Shown: in pieces, positions 1 to 7,592 of the stretch
How positions within the stretch are numbered: position 1 is the first letter of the stretch
Layout of the letters: the number at the start of each line of letters is the position of its first letter
DNA from: a bacterium
GTDB taxonomy: Bacteria > Bacillota_I > Bacilli_A > RFN20 > UBA1709
Length of the DNA stretch: 10,051 nt
Assembly (NCBI GenBank): GCA_012511355.1
Contig: JAAZGG010000038.1
Location: 1-10,051 of the forward strand
Direction: 5' to 3'
Notes under the pieces: model-generated
What the model saw: the letters and a program-made list of their open reading frames with translations, nothing else
What the model was told of the DNA's origin: nothing
Database searches by the model: none
Program-made: the position numbers and the translations under genes

Positions 1-1734
1 ATTCATGTGTTGCTGGGCCGCAGCCATGGCTTTTTCGACTTCGTCAAGCTTAATCTTCATATTGGTATAATCATTTCTAGCCAATAGATCTTTGATTTCA
101 TCACGTAATTTAATTGCCTCATCCTTTTGCTGTTGGGTCATCTTTTCGCCCTCAGTCTCTAAGGAATGATCGATGGTGTTAACTAACTGTTCAGCGCGGT
201 TCTTGAGTTCAACCTCTTCTCTGCGCTTCTCATCAGCTTCCTTATTAGCCTCAGCTTCCTTAACCATTCTTTCAATATCACTCTTATCAAGGCCGGTTGA
301 GCCAGAAATAGTGATTGATTGTTCTTTATTGGTGTCTAAATCCTTGGCTTTGACATTGACGATACCATTGACATCAATATTAAAGGTGACTTCAATTCGC
401 GGTTGCCCACGTCTTGCCGGTCTAATGCCTTCAAGTTTGAAATTACCGAGCATCTTGTTATCTCTAGCCATGGATCTCTCACCTTGGAAGACACCGATGT
501 CCACCGCGGGTTGATTATCCTCAGCAGTTGAGAAAACTTGGGACTTAGTAGTAGGAATGGTAGTATTACGGGGGATTAAAACCGTCATTACGCCCCCTAA
601 AGTTTCAATACCCAAAGATAAGGGGGTGACATCTAATAACAAGACATCCTTCACATCGCCACCAATAACGCCACCCTGGATGGCCGCGCCAATGGCCACA
701 GCTTCATCGGGGTTGATGGACTTATTGGCATCCTTACCTAAAATTCTTTTAATCATCTCTTCAACGGCCGGCATTCTACTGGAACCGCCGACTAATAAAA
801 TTTCATGAATATCGGCTGGTGCGAGTTTGGCATCCTTTAGAGCTTTTCTAATCGGATCTTCGCAACGCTGTAACAAATCTTTAGTTAAATCTTGGAATTT
901 TGCCCGTGTCAAAGCACCTTCATAGTTAATTGGTCCCGTCGCACTCATAGCAAGGAACGGTAACATGATGGTGGTCTGTAAAGAGGCAGATAATTCAATC
1001 TTGGCTTTCTCGGCCGCGTCACGTAGCCGTTGCATCGCCATCTTATCATTGCGAACATCAATGTTAAATTGCTGTTGAACTTCGCTAGCAATCCACTCCA
1101 TCACTCTTTCATCCCAGTCATCGCCACCGAGCTTGTTATCGCCAGAAGTGGAGATAACTTCAAAGGTGCCATCACCGATTTCCAAAATGGAAACATCAAA
1201 GGTGCCACCACCTAGGTCAAAGACCAAAATCCGACCATCTTTTTGACTTTCCATACCATAGGCTAAGGCCGCCGCCGTTGGTTCGTTGATGATTCTAGCC
1301 ACTTCTAAGCCGGCAATTGTGCCAGCATCCTTGGTGGCCTGTCTTTGAGCATCATTAAAGTAAGCAGGAACGGTGATACCCGCCTTCTTAATGCTTTGGC
1401 CTATGCTCTCTTCCGCATAAGTCTTCATATATTGAAGAATCTTAGCGGAGATTTCTTGGGGTGTGAAATCCTTGTTAATACACTTAACATGGATACGCTC
1501 ACTGCTACCCATTTTTCTTTTAATTGAGGCAACGGTGTCAGGATTAGTAATCATCTGTCTTTTAGCGGCATCACCGACAATTTCTTCGCCACTCGCCTTA
1601 AAAGCGACTACGGAAGAAGTCGTGTTTTTGCCCTCAGGATTAGGAATTACCTTCCACTTGCCGTCAGCCTGCATATAAGAAACAACCGAATTTGTTGTTC
1701 CTAAATCAATACCAATAATAATTTCTTTTGCCAT
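1..1734 (-). CDS. dnaK: Molecular chaperone DnaK (Hsp70), 3' end cut by window edge
   Basis: ATP-dependent cytoplasmic Hsp70 chaperone that binds unfolded peptides and works with DnaJ and the exchange factor GrpE. My reading of the minus strand gives 578 uninterrupted codons from the ATG at 1734 to base 1. Visible hallmarks are the N-terminal phosphate loop [10 protein letters not shown] (residues 7-16), the second phosphate loop [23 protein letters not shown], and the interdomain linker [16 protein letters not shown] followed by the substrate-binding beta domain and the helical lid. The segment near residue 80 goes directly from SIKRKMG to the QEISAKIL region, so it lacks the insertion of about two dozen residues typical of Gram-negative DnaK. 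Usual length is about 610 residues, so only the disordered tail should be missing. The start is supported by GGAGGG about 8 bases upstream. It lies 13 bases after grpE in the same operon. dnaJ would be expected next, outside the window. Confidence 0.98.
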   Translation of the reverse strand, partial: MAKEIIIGIDLGTTNSVVSYMQADGKWKVIPNPEGKNTTSSVVAFKASGEEIVGDAAKRQMITNPDTVASIKRKMGSSERIHVKCINKDFTPQEISAKILQYMKTYAEESIGQSIKKAGITVPAYFNDAQRQATKDAGTIAGLEVARIINEPTAAALAYGMESQKDGRILVFDLGGGTFDVSILEIGDGTFEVISTSGDNKLGGDDWDERVMEWIASEVQQQFNIDVRNDKMAMQRLRDAAEKAKIELSASLQTTIMLPFLAMSATGPINYEGALTRAKFQDLTKDLLQRCEDPIRKALKDAKLAPADIHEILLVGGSSRMPAVEEMIKRILGKDANKSINPDEAVAIGAAIQGGVIGGDVKDVLLLDVTPLSLGIETLGGVMTVLIPRNTTIPTTKSQVFSTAEDNQPAVDIGVFQGERSMARDNKMLGNFKLEGIRPARRGQPRIEVTFNIDVNGIVNVKAKDLDTNKEQSITISGSTGLDKSDIERMVKEAEANKEADEKRREEVELKNRAEQLVNTIDHSLETEGEKMTQQQKDEAIKLRDEIKDLLARNDYTNMKIKLDEVEKAMAAAQQHMN

Positions 1735-1747
1735 TTTTCTTTCCCTC

Positions 1748-2350
1748 CTAGTTTTTTAACTCCTCTACGCCTTTTTTAGTGGCGTCTCCTTTTTCTTCTA
1801 GACCAAATTTGTAAATCTTAACATTGCTGGGTCTTAACAGGCGATCTTTAAGTTTATAGCCGTTTAATAAAACCTCGGCAATATGGTTGTTTTCTTCTTC
1901 TTTAGTCGTAGCAATTGTGTCGACAACCTGCTGACAACTGCTATCAAAACTCGTTCCCACTTTCGGTGTAATCAAACTGAGCCCTTCATTCTCAAGGGAA
2001 CTAAGCAACATTTTATGAATATATTCAAAGCCCATTAAGTAGTTTTGTGCTTCCTTCGTTGGGGCTTCAAATTTGAAGGCCAGTTCAAAGGCATCAATCA
2101 CCGGCAAGAGATTTTCCATTAAATACTGTGAACGATATTTTAATAATTTATCGTATTCACTTTGGTAATACTTGCTGAGATTTTGATGATGAGCCGCGGT
2201 ATTCAAGGCTTTAGTAAATTGCTCCATCAATTTATCATATTCTTCTTGATTTATAGCCTTAGCTCTTTTTGGCTCTTTCTTTTCTTTAAGAGTCGCTTTT
2301 TCTTTTTTTACTTTTTCTTCAACTTTACGCTCTTGTTTCTTTTCTTCCAC
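1748..2350 (-). CDS. grpE: Nucleotide exchange factor GrpE
   Basis: Cytoplasmic co-chaperone that releases ADP from DnaK. The 200-residue product has a very Lys/Glu-rich N-terminal tail (about residues 1-35), then a long helical coiled-coil segment (about 36-110, including [20 protein letters not shown]), then the C-terminal beta domain with the family signature [20 protein letters not shown] (about residues 160-179). Length matches the family. The start codon is GTG (2350), not ATG: the sequence before it is AGGAGG with a 7-base spacer, and the GTG lies 2 bases after the hrcA stop, so the ribosome binding site sits inside the end of hrcA. This is tight coupling, and it implies expression from the hrcA promoter. 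The stop codon is TAG. Confidence 0.96.
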   Translation of the reverse strand: MEEKKQERKVEEKVKKEKATLKEKKEPKRAKAINQEEYDKLMEQFTKALNTAAHHQNLSKYYQSEYDKLLKYRSQYLMENLLPVIDAFELAFKFEAPTKEAQNYLMGFEYIHKMLLSSLENEGLSLITPKVGTSFDSSCQQVVDTIATTKEEENNHIAEVLLNGYKLKDRLLRPSNVKIYKFGLEEKGDATKKGVEELKN

Positions 2351-2352
2351 AG

Positions 2353-3384
2353 CTAATCCTCCTTATCTTTTTTTGTTCTAAAGAATTCATTTAATTGCTG
2401 CTGTAAATATTCAACAGCAGTTAAAACTTTTTGATAATCCATGCGCGTTGGTCCTAGTAAAACCACCCGCCCTTTCTGACTATCATCGACTTTAATCTCG
2501 GCACTTATAACACTTAGATCATCTAGTTCAGTTAGAGAATTCTCAGAACCGATTTGAACACAGACACCTTCAGCCGTATCCAACTTGGCCCAAGTCTCAT
2601 CATTTTCAATCAAACGCACAAACTTTTTCAATTTTTCAATGTCGTTAGTAAACTCTGGTTGATTGAGAATATTTGAGGTGCCATAAATGGAAATCCTATC
2701 ATAAGTGAATTTTAAGAAAGCTTCTAAAAAGGACTTGAAAACCAATTCAAAGTTGTTGACTTTTTCGGCCAACAAGGGTTTTAAAGCCTCAACCTTATCT
2801 AAAATTTTATTAATTGGGGTGCCAACCACCCGATCGTTAATAATGTTGACACAGGTTTCTAAATCTTGAAAACTCACCTTATTGGGAATTGCGAAGGTTT
2901 TATGCTCCACATGGCCCCGATCGGTAATAAAGACACCAACCGCTGTCCTTTCATCAAGGGGTACCAGCTGAATCTTTTTAATACATTCAAATTGGGCGTC
3001 TGGACCAAGAACAACGGAAGTCAAGTTTGTCATCTGCGCGATAATCTCGCAACCGTGTTTAATAGCTTCTTCAATTTGCAAATTCTTGCGGACTTCAAAG
3101 AGACTTTGAATTTGATAACGAATATTGACGTCTTCTATTTCATCCCGCAGGTGATCGACATAATAACGATAGCCTTTGGCACTAGGTACTCGTCCTGAAG
3201 AAGTATGAGTCTTTTCTAAATAACCCATATTTTCCAGTTCGGCCATTTCATTGCGAATGGTGGCACTTGAACAATGCAAACCCTCTTCATGAATCAGCGC
3301 ATTACTGCCAACTGGCTCTGCCGTTTGAACGAACTGTTCAACTATCAGTTTTAAAATCCGCTCTTTCCGATTTAACGGACGCAT
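2353..3384 (-). CDS. hrcA: Heat-inducible transcription repressor HrcA
   Basis: Repressor of class I heat-shock genes; it binds CIRCE operators, and in characterised Bacillota its activity depends on the GroE chaperonin. The 343-residue product has the family's N-terminal winged helix (about residues 1-75), with QTAEPVGSNALIHEEGL, then SSATIRNEMAELENMGYLEK as the recognition region and the wing TSSGRVPSAKGYRYYVDHL. The rest matches the usual HrcA dimerisation and inserted GAF-like domains in length and order, ending with the LLGPTRMDYQKVLTAVEYL segment. The start at 3384 has a strong AAAGGAGG upstream. It is the first gene of hrcA-grpE-dnaK and is likely autoregulated, since two CIRCE-like sites lie at its promoter and leader. 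The stop codon is TAG. Confidence 0.97.
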   Translation of the reverse strand: MRPLNRKERILKLIVEQFVQTAEPVGSNALIHEEGLHCSSATIRNEMAELENMGYLEKTHTSSGRVPSAKGYRYYVDHLRDEIEDVNIRYQIQSLFEVRKNLQIEEAIKHGCEIIAQMTNLTSVVLGPDAQFECIKKIQLVPLDERTAVGVFITDRGHVEHKTFAIPNKVSFQDLETCVNIINDRVVGTPINKILDKVEALKPLLAEKVNNFELVFKSFLEAFLKFTYDRISIYGTSNILNQPEFTNDIEKLKKFVRLIENDETWAKLDTAEGVCVQIGSENSLTELDDLSVISAEIKVDDSQKGRVVLLGPTRMDYQKVLTAVEYLQQQLNEFFRTKKDKED

Positions 3385-3397
3385 AAACTCGCCTCCT

Positions 3398-3424
3398 TTA
3401 GCACTCTTTGGTTTAGACTGCCAA
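3398..3424. promoter_or_regulatory. Proximal CIRCE operator (imperfect) in the hrcA leader
   Basis: Read on the plus strand, a perfect CIRCE half-site TTAGCACTC (3398-3406) is followed by exactly 9 bases and then GACTGCCAA (3416-3424), which matches the consensus GAGTGCTAA at 7 of 9 positions. It lies just downstream of the -10 box, so it should cover the transcription start and 5' leader, and its perfect arm runs directly into the hrcA Shine-Dalgarno sequence (3392-3398). HrcA bound here would block initiation. In the mRNA the two arms can pair with G-U and one G-G mismatch, so a hairpin next to the ribosome binding site is also possible. The call rests on arm sequence and the exact 9-base spacing. 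Confidence 0.7.
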
Positions 3425-3429
3425 TCTCT

Positions 3430-3457
3430 ATTATAGACAAAAAATTAGCACTGTCAA
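3430..3457 (-). promoter_or_regulatory. Sigma-A-type promoter of hrcA-grpE-dnaK
   Basis: On the minus strand a perfect TTGACA (-35, bases 3452-3457) and a perfect TATAAT (-10, bases 3430-3435) are 16 bases apart. The predicted start of transcription is near 3423. Upstream of the -35, bases 3470-3494 are almost pure A/T with self-complementary AAAATTTT/AAATTTT arms, which resembles an UP element. A promoter this strong fits one held down by a repressor, and CIRCE sites overlap both sides of it. Confidence 0.88.
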
Positions 3458-3471
3458 GTGAAAAGTGCTAA
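3445..3471. promoter_or_regulatory. Distal CIRCE operator overlapping the hrcA -35 box
   Basis: Arms TTAGCACTG (3445-3453) and AAGTGCTAA (3463-3471) are separated by 9 bases, matching the CIRCE consensus TTAGCACTC-N9-GAGTGCTAA at 8 of 9 positions in each arm. The innermost base differs symmetrically in both arms (G and A), so the inner pair is lost while the outer eight pair perfectly. It fully covers the TTGACA of the operon promoter, so HrcA binding should exclude RNA polymerase. Confidence 0.92.
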
Positions 3472-3493
3472 AATTTTGAAATTCTTGAAATTT

Positions 3494-3507
3494 TGGGCGT
3501 AAGCCCA
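3494..3507 (-). terminator. Possible weak terminator hairpin after metQ
   Basis: A 5-bp stem TGGGC/GCCCA with a 4-base loop lies 16 bases beyond the metQ stop codon. In the metQ transcript it is followed by AAAATTTC rather than a run of U, and then by a second A/T-only self-complementary stretch (3470-3494). It is the only hairpin between metQ and the hrcA promoter, but it is not a convincing intrinsic terminator; some readthrough from metNIQ into hrcA is possible. Confidence 0.35.
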
Positions 3508-3522
3508 CTTGGATTTTTAAAA

Positions 3523-4356
3523 CTATTTATCCAAACTAAATGAAGGCTTAACCGCGCCCGCATAGGTGTTATTAATATAATTATAAACCTTTTCGCTTTG
3601 TAGCGCCTTAACCAAGGCCTTTATTTTCGGACTATCTTCCTTTCCCTTTTTAACGGCAATGATATTGGCGTAAAGCAAAGCCGCTTCGCCAGTTGCCACC
3701 TCACTTGCTAAGGAATCGCTGAAGTTTAAGCCGGCTGCTAAAGCGTAGTTACCATTGATGCAAGCGATGGTTCCTTCTTGAGCGTTGGCAAGTTGAGCCG
3801 GTATTTGCTTAGCTTCAACCGGCGTCACCGTGTTGTTTTTAGCATCAGCAATATCTAAGACCGAAAGATTATCGCTAGCCTTAACCCCGGCCTTTAAACT
3901 GATATAACCCTCATCTTGCAAGACAAAGAGTGCTCGGGTGCAATTCGAACCATCAGAAGGGATAATGATGGTGCGCCCACTCTTATTTGTCTGATAATCC
4001 GTTGCACTGACATTCTTGCCATAAATCGCTAAAGGCTCATAGTGAATCTTAGCGACCGCCACTAAATGCGTCCCTTTTTCTTTGTTAAAGTTTTCTAGAT
4101 AAGGTGTATGTTGGAAATAATTAGCATCAATAGTGCCTTCTTCTAAAAAGGTATTAGGTGTAACATAATCATCTAACACCTTAATCTCCAATTTATAACC
4201 CTCTTCTTTTAAACTCTCTTTAACCTGCTCAAGGATTTCCGCATGCGGAGTTGAACTGGCACCAACCACAATTTTGCTGTCATCTTCCTTGGCACAAGCT
4301 GATAAGCTCAGTACTAATAATGTAGCGAATAAACCCGTAATAATTTGCTTTTTCAT
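3523..4356 (-). CDS. metQ: Methionine-binding lipoprotein MetQ
   Basis: Extracellular substrate-binding lipoprotein of the MetNIQ methionine importer (NlpA/Lipoprotein_9 family). The 277-residue precursor begins with a lipoprotein signal peptide: MKK, a hydrophobic core, and the lipobox LSAC with lipidated Cys21. The mature part shows family motifs, including KVLDDYVTPN and DANYFQHTPYL, and the later GAVKPSF near the end. Length is normal for the family. The start at 4356 has AGGAGG about 8 bases upstream, embedded in the metI stop region, with 12 bases between the genes. It is the last gene of metN-metI-metQ. Related family members bind other small ligands, but the complete metNIQ set and the Met-specific T-box support methionine. 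Stop codon TAG. Confidence 0.95.
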   Translation of the reverse strand: MKKQIITGLFATLLVLSLSACAKEDDSKIVVGASSTPHAEILEQVKESLKEEGYKLEIKVLDDYVTPNTFLEEGTIDANYFQHTPYLENFNKEKGTHLVAVAKIHYEPLAIYGKNVSATDYQTNKSGRTIIIPSDGSNCTRALFVLQDEGYISLKAGVKASDNLSVLDIADAKNNTVTPVEAKQIPAQLANAQEGTIACINGNYALAAGLNFSDSLASEVATGEAALLYANIIAVKKGKEDSPKIKALVKALQSEKVYNYINNTYAGAVKPSFSLDK

Positions 4357-4368
4357 TTTCTTTTCCTC

Positions 4369-5061
4369 CTAGTTTTCTATCGCTGTAGTATGTTGGCGTT
4401 TATCGCTTTTCCTAACGATAAACATTCCGATTTCTTGAATAATTTGAACAATAATTACCATCAAAAGAACACAGACCCAAATAACATCATCTTTGAAACG
4501 CTCATAACCATAGGTAATGGCTAAAGCGCCTAGCCCCGTACCTCCAATCGTACCAGCCATGGCCGTATAACCTAAAACTGTAATCGTTGAAATAACCGCG
4601 CCCATAATTAGGGCTGGTTTTGCTTCAGACAAAAGAACCTTACAAATAATCTTCCAATTACTGGCACCCATGGATTTTGCCGCTTCAATAACCCCCTTAT
4701 CAACCTCTTTAAGTGAAGATTCCACCATCCTAGCAATATAAGGTGCGGCGGCAATGATGAGCATCACAATCATCGCTTTGTTGCCAAGACTGGTACCGAC
4801 AATAACTTTAGCAACAGGAAGCATGGCCACCATTAAGATAATAAAGGGGATGCTGCGAAAAATATTGATTAAGAAACTGAGAATTTTGTTTAGCCAGGCT
4901 ACGGGTCTAAGACCATCCTTGTCACTAACCGAAACAATAATTCCCAAAGGTAAGCCTAAGATATAGGCCACTAAAGTCGAAATAAGCGTCATGTAAATGG
5001 TCTCCCAAACACCTAAGGAAATCATACCATCACTAAACAGTTGTTTTAAAAGATCACTCAT
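4369..5061 (-). CDS. metI: Methionine ABC transporter permease MetI
   Basis: Integral membrane subunit that forms, as a dimer, the methionine channel of MetNIQ. The 230-residue product has about five hydrophobic segments (roughly residues 20-44, 58-88, 95-113, 148-180 and 193-217). The EAA coupling loop that contacts the MetN ATPase is at about residues 126-147 (EAAKSMGASNWKIICKVLLS). The glycine-rich AMAGTIGGTGLGALAI (about 167-182) is typical of MetI. The start at 5061 has AAGGAGGT upstream, inside the last codons of metN, and the genes are 2 bases apart, which suggests translational coupling. Stop codon TAG. Confidence 0.95.
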   Translation of the reverse strand: MSDLLKQLFSDGMISLGVWETIYMTLISTLVAYILGLPLGIIVSVSDKDGLRPVAWLNKILSFLINIFRSIPFIILMVAMLPVAKVIVGTSLGNKAMIVMLIIAAAPYIARMVESSLKEVDKGVIEAAKSMGASNWKIICKVLLSEAKPALIMGAVISTITVLGYTAMAGTIGGTGLGALAITYGYERFKDDVIWVCVLLMVIIVQIIQEIGMFIVRKSDKRQHTTAIEN

Positions 5062-5063
5062 CT

Positions 5064-6056
5064 CTACACCTCCTTAACATAGGTAACTTTAACTTGATCA
5101 AGATAGGCCGTAATTTTACTGACAACTTCCTCTTCATTAGGAATTGTTATAACCATCTGGCCATAAGTTTTATTCTCAATACTCTTGGCATCTGCATAGA
5201 GAATATTAATTGGCACCTGACATTTAATCGCTAAATCCGAAATAATGGGTTGATTGATAACCTCACCTTTAAAAATCAAGCGAAAACGCACTTGGGTGGT
5301 GTCTTTGGCCGGAAGTTTGAGCAGATCTGGCAGGATTAATTCGCGAGCTATTTGCGACTTGGGATCGGCAAAAACTTGACTGACTAAGCCTGACTCCACA
5401 ATTTGACTATGGTCAATGACAGCCACCTTGTTACAAATGCTTTCAATTACCCGCATTTCATGGGTTATTACAATAATAGTTACACCCAATTCCTGATTGA
5501 TACTTTTTAATAGATTCAGAATTGAAGAGGTTGTGTTGGGATCAAGAGAACTAGTTGCTTCGTCGCAAAGCAAATACTTTGGTCTTGTGGCCAAGGCTCG
5601 AGCAATCGCCACTCTTTGTTTTTGACCGCCGCTTAATTGTGAGGGATAGGCCTTTTCTTTATCTACAAGGCCAACCAGTTTTAATAATTCTTTAACTCTT
5701 TTCTCCCGCTCTTCTTTGCTGTATTTAGCAATTTCTAAGGGGAAGGCGATATTAGCGGCAACCGTTCGTTGTTCTAATAGATTAAAACTTTGAAAAATCA
5801 TTCCAATATTACGTCTAAGAGCCGATAAGCGTTTAGCATCAAATTCAAGAATATTTTCACCATCAATATAAATTTCTCCCGCACTGGGCTTTTCCAAAAG
5901 ATTGATGCAGCGAACCAAAGTGCTTTTACCGGCCCCAGAAAGACCAATTATGCCGTAAATGTCACCATCTTCAATGCATAAATTGATATCATTTAAGGCT
6001 ACTACAGTCCCACTTTTAGTTGGAAAACTTTTTGAAACATGCTTCAATTCAATCAT
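5064..6056 (-). CDS. metN: Methionine ABC transporter ATP-binding protein MetN
   Basis: Cytoplasmic ATPase that powers methionine uptake. In 330 residues it shows Walker A GLSGAGKST (38-46), the Q-loop MIFQSFN (Gln89), ABC signature LSGGQ (141-145), Walker B YLLCDEATS (161-169), D-loop SSLD and the switch histidine His199 in VITHE. The C-terminal part (about residues 254-328, starting TQVRFRLIFKGE) fits the NIL regulatory domain, which in characterised MetN binds methionine and inhibits transport when the internal pool is high. The start at 6056 is preceded by AAGGGGG with a 7-base spacer, directly after the U-run of the T-box terminator. It is the first gene of the operon. Stop codon TAG. 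Confidence 0.96.
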   Translation of the reverse strand: MIELKHVSKSFPTKSGTVVALNDINLCIEDGDIYGIIGLSGAGKSTLVRCINLLEKPSAGEIYIDGENILEFDAKRLSALRRNIGMIFQSFNLLEQRTVAANIAFPLEIAKYSKEEREKRVKELLKLVGLVDKEKAYPSQLSGGQKQRVAIARALATRPKYLLCDEATSSLDPNTTSSILNLLKSINQELGVTIIVITHEMRVIESICNKVAVIDHSQIVESGLVSQVFADPKSQIARELILPDLLKLPAKDTTQVRFRLIFKGEVINQPIISDLAIKCQVPINILYADAKSIENKTYGQMVITIPNEEEVVSKITAYLDQVKVTYVKEV

Positions 6057-6070
6057 GACTTAACCCCCTT

Positions 6071-6099
6071 AAAAAACAAAAAACGTCCCTTTAAGGACG
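6071..6099 (-). terminator. Rho-independent terminator of the metNIQ T-box
   Basis: In the minus-strand transcript a hairpin CGTCC/GGACG (6084-6088 with 6095-6099), with a small A/U-rich loop, is followed by TTTTTTGTTTTTT (6071-6083). Its 5' arm shares bases with the TCGTCCTT arm of the antiterminator, so the two folds exclude each other. It lies 15 bases before the metN start codon and ends just before the metN ribosome binding site. Confidence 0.92.
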
Positions 6100-6321
6100 A
6101 ATTACTCGTGTTACCACCTTAATTTATGCTTACCTCACGATAAACACCTTACAGAGTACCATCATACTCTTGCGCGATAACGGGCGGACCCGATGATACC
6201 TAAATTACTTCGATACCACAACTCCAAGACCATCTTCACTAAGCCTTTCCCTACTTCTTTTCACCAAGCGAAGCTCTCTAAAAGGTAATGACGCTAGTTA
6301 CTCTTCTCTTCTTCGTTTTAT
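6071..6321 (-). ncRNA. T-box riboswitch leader, methionine (ATG) specifier
   Basis: Leader RNA that senses uncharged tRNA and controls metNIQ by transcription antitermination. The antiterminator is unusually clear: AAGG (6117-6120) pairs with CCTT (6093-6096), a 7-base bulge TGGTAAC follows (consensus TGGNACC), then ACGA pairs with TCGT around GTAAT. The bulge TGGT can pair with an ACCA tRNA end, which fits elongator tRNA-Met. In Stem I the apical loop is closed by CTTC/GAAG and holds GCTTGGTGAAAA, preceded by the AGAGAG motif. The specifier loop has AGTA on its 5' side (6299-6302) and GAAGATGG on its 3' side (6230-6237). By analogy with glyQS (GAA, one base, codon, purine), the codon is ATG at 6231-6233. 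Stem AGAGTA/TACTCT (6153-6170) may be Stem II or III. The specifier is inferred by alignment from memory; a frame shifted by one base would read GAT. Confidence 0.9.
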
Positions 6322-6327
6322 GGCCTA

Positions 6328-6356
6328 ATTTTAAACTATCAAGGCTGTTATTGCAA
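6328..6356 (-). promoter_or_regulatory. Candidate promoter of the T-box leader and metNIQ
   Basis: On the minus strand TTGCAA (-35, 6351-6356, 4 of 6 to consensus) and TAAAAT (-10, 6328-6333, 5 of 6) are 17 bases apart. The predicted start near 6321 would include the whole of Stem I. It is the best match upstream of the leader. It diverges from the promoter of the plus-strand gene, with the two -35 boxes about 26 bases apart. Confidence 0.6.
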
Positions 6357-6381
6357 GTCTTTAATTTAAAAGTGTTACTTA

Positions 6382-6410
6382 TTAACAAGACAAAACTTTT
6401 ACGTTATAAT
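6382..6410 (+). promoter_or_regulatory. Promoter of the DUF3810-like gene
   Basis: TTAACA (-35, 6382-6387, 5 of 6) and a perfect TATAAT (-10, 6405-6410) with the ideal 17-base spacer. Transcription would be expected to begin about 7 bases after the -10, which is the A of the ATG at 6417, so the mRNA would have little or no 5' leader. Confidence 0.72.
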
Positions 6411-6416
6411 TTAAGC

Positions 6417-7592
6417 ATGAGATCTTTATTTAAAAACAACCCAGGAATTAAACATCCTTGGCTAAGAAGATTTATCATCATGATTATAAGTGGCTTACTT
6501 TTGCTAGCCGCCTATTTTTTGGGTTTGAATGAAAGTAGTGCTGAGTTTTGGGCCCGCCACATCCAGCGTTACTGGGTCTATGCTTTTGGCCACATTAGCA
6601 GTATCCTACCCTTTAGCCTATTTGAAATACTAGTTTTAGTTGCTCTTCTATTTACACTAATTTGGCTAGTCCTTTTCTTTAAAAAACTCTTTAAAGGACG
6701 CTTTATTAAAGCCTTGAATTCTTTGGTAGATATCGTTCTTGTCTACGCCTTAATCATAGCTATCTATGCCTTTGTAACCGGACCAAGTTATAAAAGAGCG
6801 CCCTTAAATTTTCCTAACTATTCAGAGGAAATAAGTAGCGATAAAGTCAAGACAATTGCCCTTGCCTATATTGATAATTTCAACACGGTCGCTAATGATT
6901 TAGAACGCGATAGTGCGGGCTCTGCTAAACTCCGTTTAAGCCTTGATGAGCTTCATAACTTAATTAGCGAAGAGTATCAAAAATTAAATGATGATTATTT
7001 TTCTAGTTATAGTCCCAAAACCAAATATCTATTAAATAGTTGGTTTTTAAGTGAGATGCAAACAACGGGTATTAGTTTTAGTTTAACTGGCGAAAACCAT
7101 GTCAATAAATTAATGCCACCCGTAGAAATACCTTTTACATTAGCCCATGAACTAGCACATTCCAAAGGTGTTATGCGCGAAGATGATGCCAATTTGTGCG
7201 CTTTACTTGTTTGTTTAAATAGCGACAATTCCTTTATTAAATACAGCGCCTATTTCCGGGCCTGCCCCCGCTTATTAAGTGCGGTATACTACTCCTGTTC
7301 TAAAGAAGATTTTGAAGAGGTGCAGGCAAGCCTAAGTTCACTAGTTTTAAATGAGTACGCTAATTATGATGAATACTGGGAGGAGCACAAATTTTTCAGC
7401 GAATTCCAAGTTTGGCTGAATGACTTATATCTTAAAAGTCAGGGTATTAGTACTGGTGTTGATAGTTATATTGATCAAGAAGATGCACAAGAATCGGGAA
7501 CTTATTATCCTGATGGTAGTCCAGTTTATGTCGTGACTTATTCGCCAATGCAACAATTGCTCTTTTCTCTTTACGATCAAGGAGAATATTAA
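6417..7592 (+). CDS. DUF3810-type membrane protein with HELAH metallopeptidase-like motif
   Basis: A 391-residue membrane protein with a zinc-peptidase-like motif; its substrate is unknown. The N-terminus is basic (KHPWLRR), followed by three probable membrane segments at about residues 17-36, 67-88 and 103-122, then a mostly hydrophilic domain. The motif LAHELAHSKG gives HExxH at residues 244-248, and REDDANL (254-260) could supply the third metal ligand, as in HExxH proteins of the DUF3810 group. Proteolysis has not been shown here. An open frame extends upstream to 6288, but that part lies over the T-box leader, so I take the ATG at 6417. That ATG has no Shine-Dalgarno sequence and sits 7 bases after a perfect -10 box. 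A later ATG at 6480 also lacks a good site and would cost the basic end. The gene is divergent from metN and converges on hemW. Stop codon TAA. Confidence 0.8.
   Translation: MRSLFKNNPGIKHPWLRRFIIMIISGLLLLAAYFLGLNESSAEFWARHIQRYWVYAFGHISSILPFSLFEILVLVALLFTLIWLVLFFKKLFKGRFIKALNSLVDIVLVYALIIAIYAFVTGPSYKRAPLNFPNYSEEISSDKVKTIALAYIDNFNTVANDLERDSAGSAKLRLSLDELHNLISEEYQKLNDDYFSSYSPKTKYLLNSWFLSEMQTTGISFSLTGENHVNKLMPPVEIPFTLAHELAHSKGVMREDDANLCALLVCLNSDNSFIKYSAYFRACPRLLSAVYYSCSKEDFEEVQASLSSLVLNEYANYDEYWEEHKFFSEFQVWLNDLYLKSQGISTGVDSYIDQEDAQESGTYYPDGSPVYVVTYSPMQQLLFSLYDQGEY

Noticed and set aside
173..1678. Several open frames on the plus strand opposite dnaK.
   Set aside because: They are antisense to conserved DnaK codons, have no ribosome binding sites, and give Ser/Leu-rich products typical of reverse reading of a conserved gene.
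3470..3494. A/T-only inverted repeat AAAATTTT...AAATTTT as a separate repeat or mobile element end.
   Set aside because: It fits better as an UP-element-like stretch before the hrcA promoter, or as a weak part of the metQ 3' end; no duplication or transposase is visible.
6121..6300. SAM (S-box) riboswitch upstream of metN.
   Set aside because: The leader holds T-box elements (AGAGAG, apical GGTG loop, TGGT bulge), and I see no S-box core.
6288..6416. N-terminal extension of the DUF3810-like gene from the ATG at 6288 (43 extra codons).
   Set aside because: The extension lies on the opposite strand over the T-box Stem I and the metNIQ promoter, lacks a ribosome binding site, and would start upstream of the gene's own promoter.
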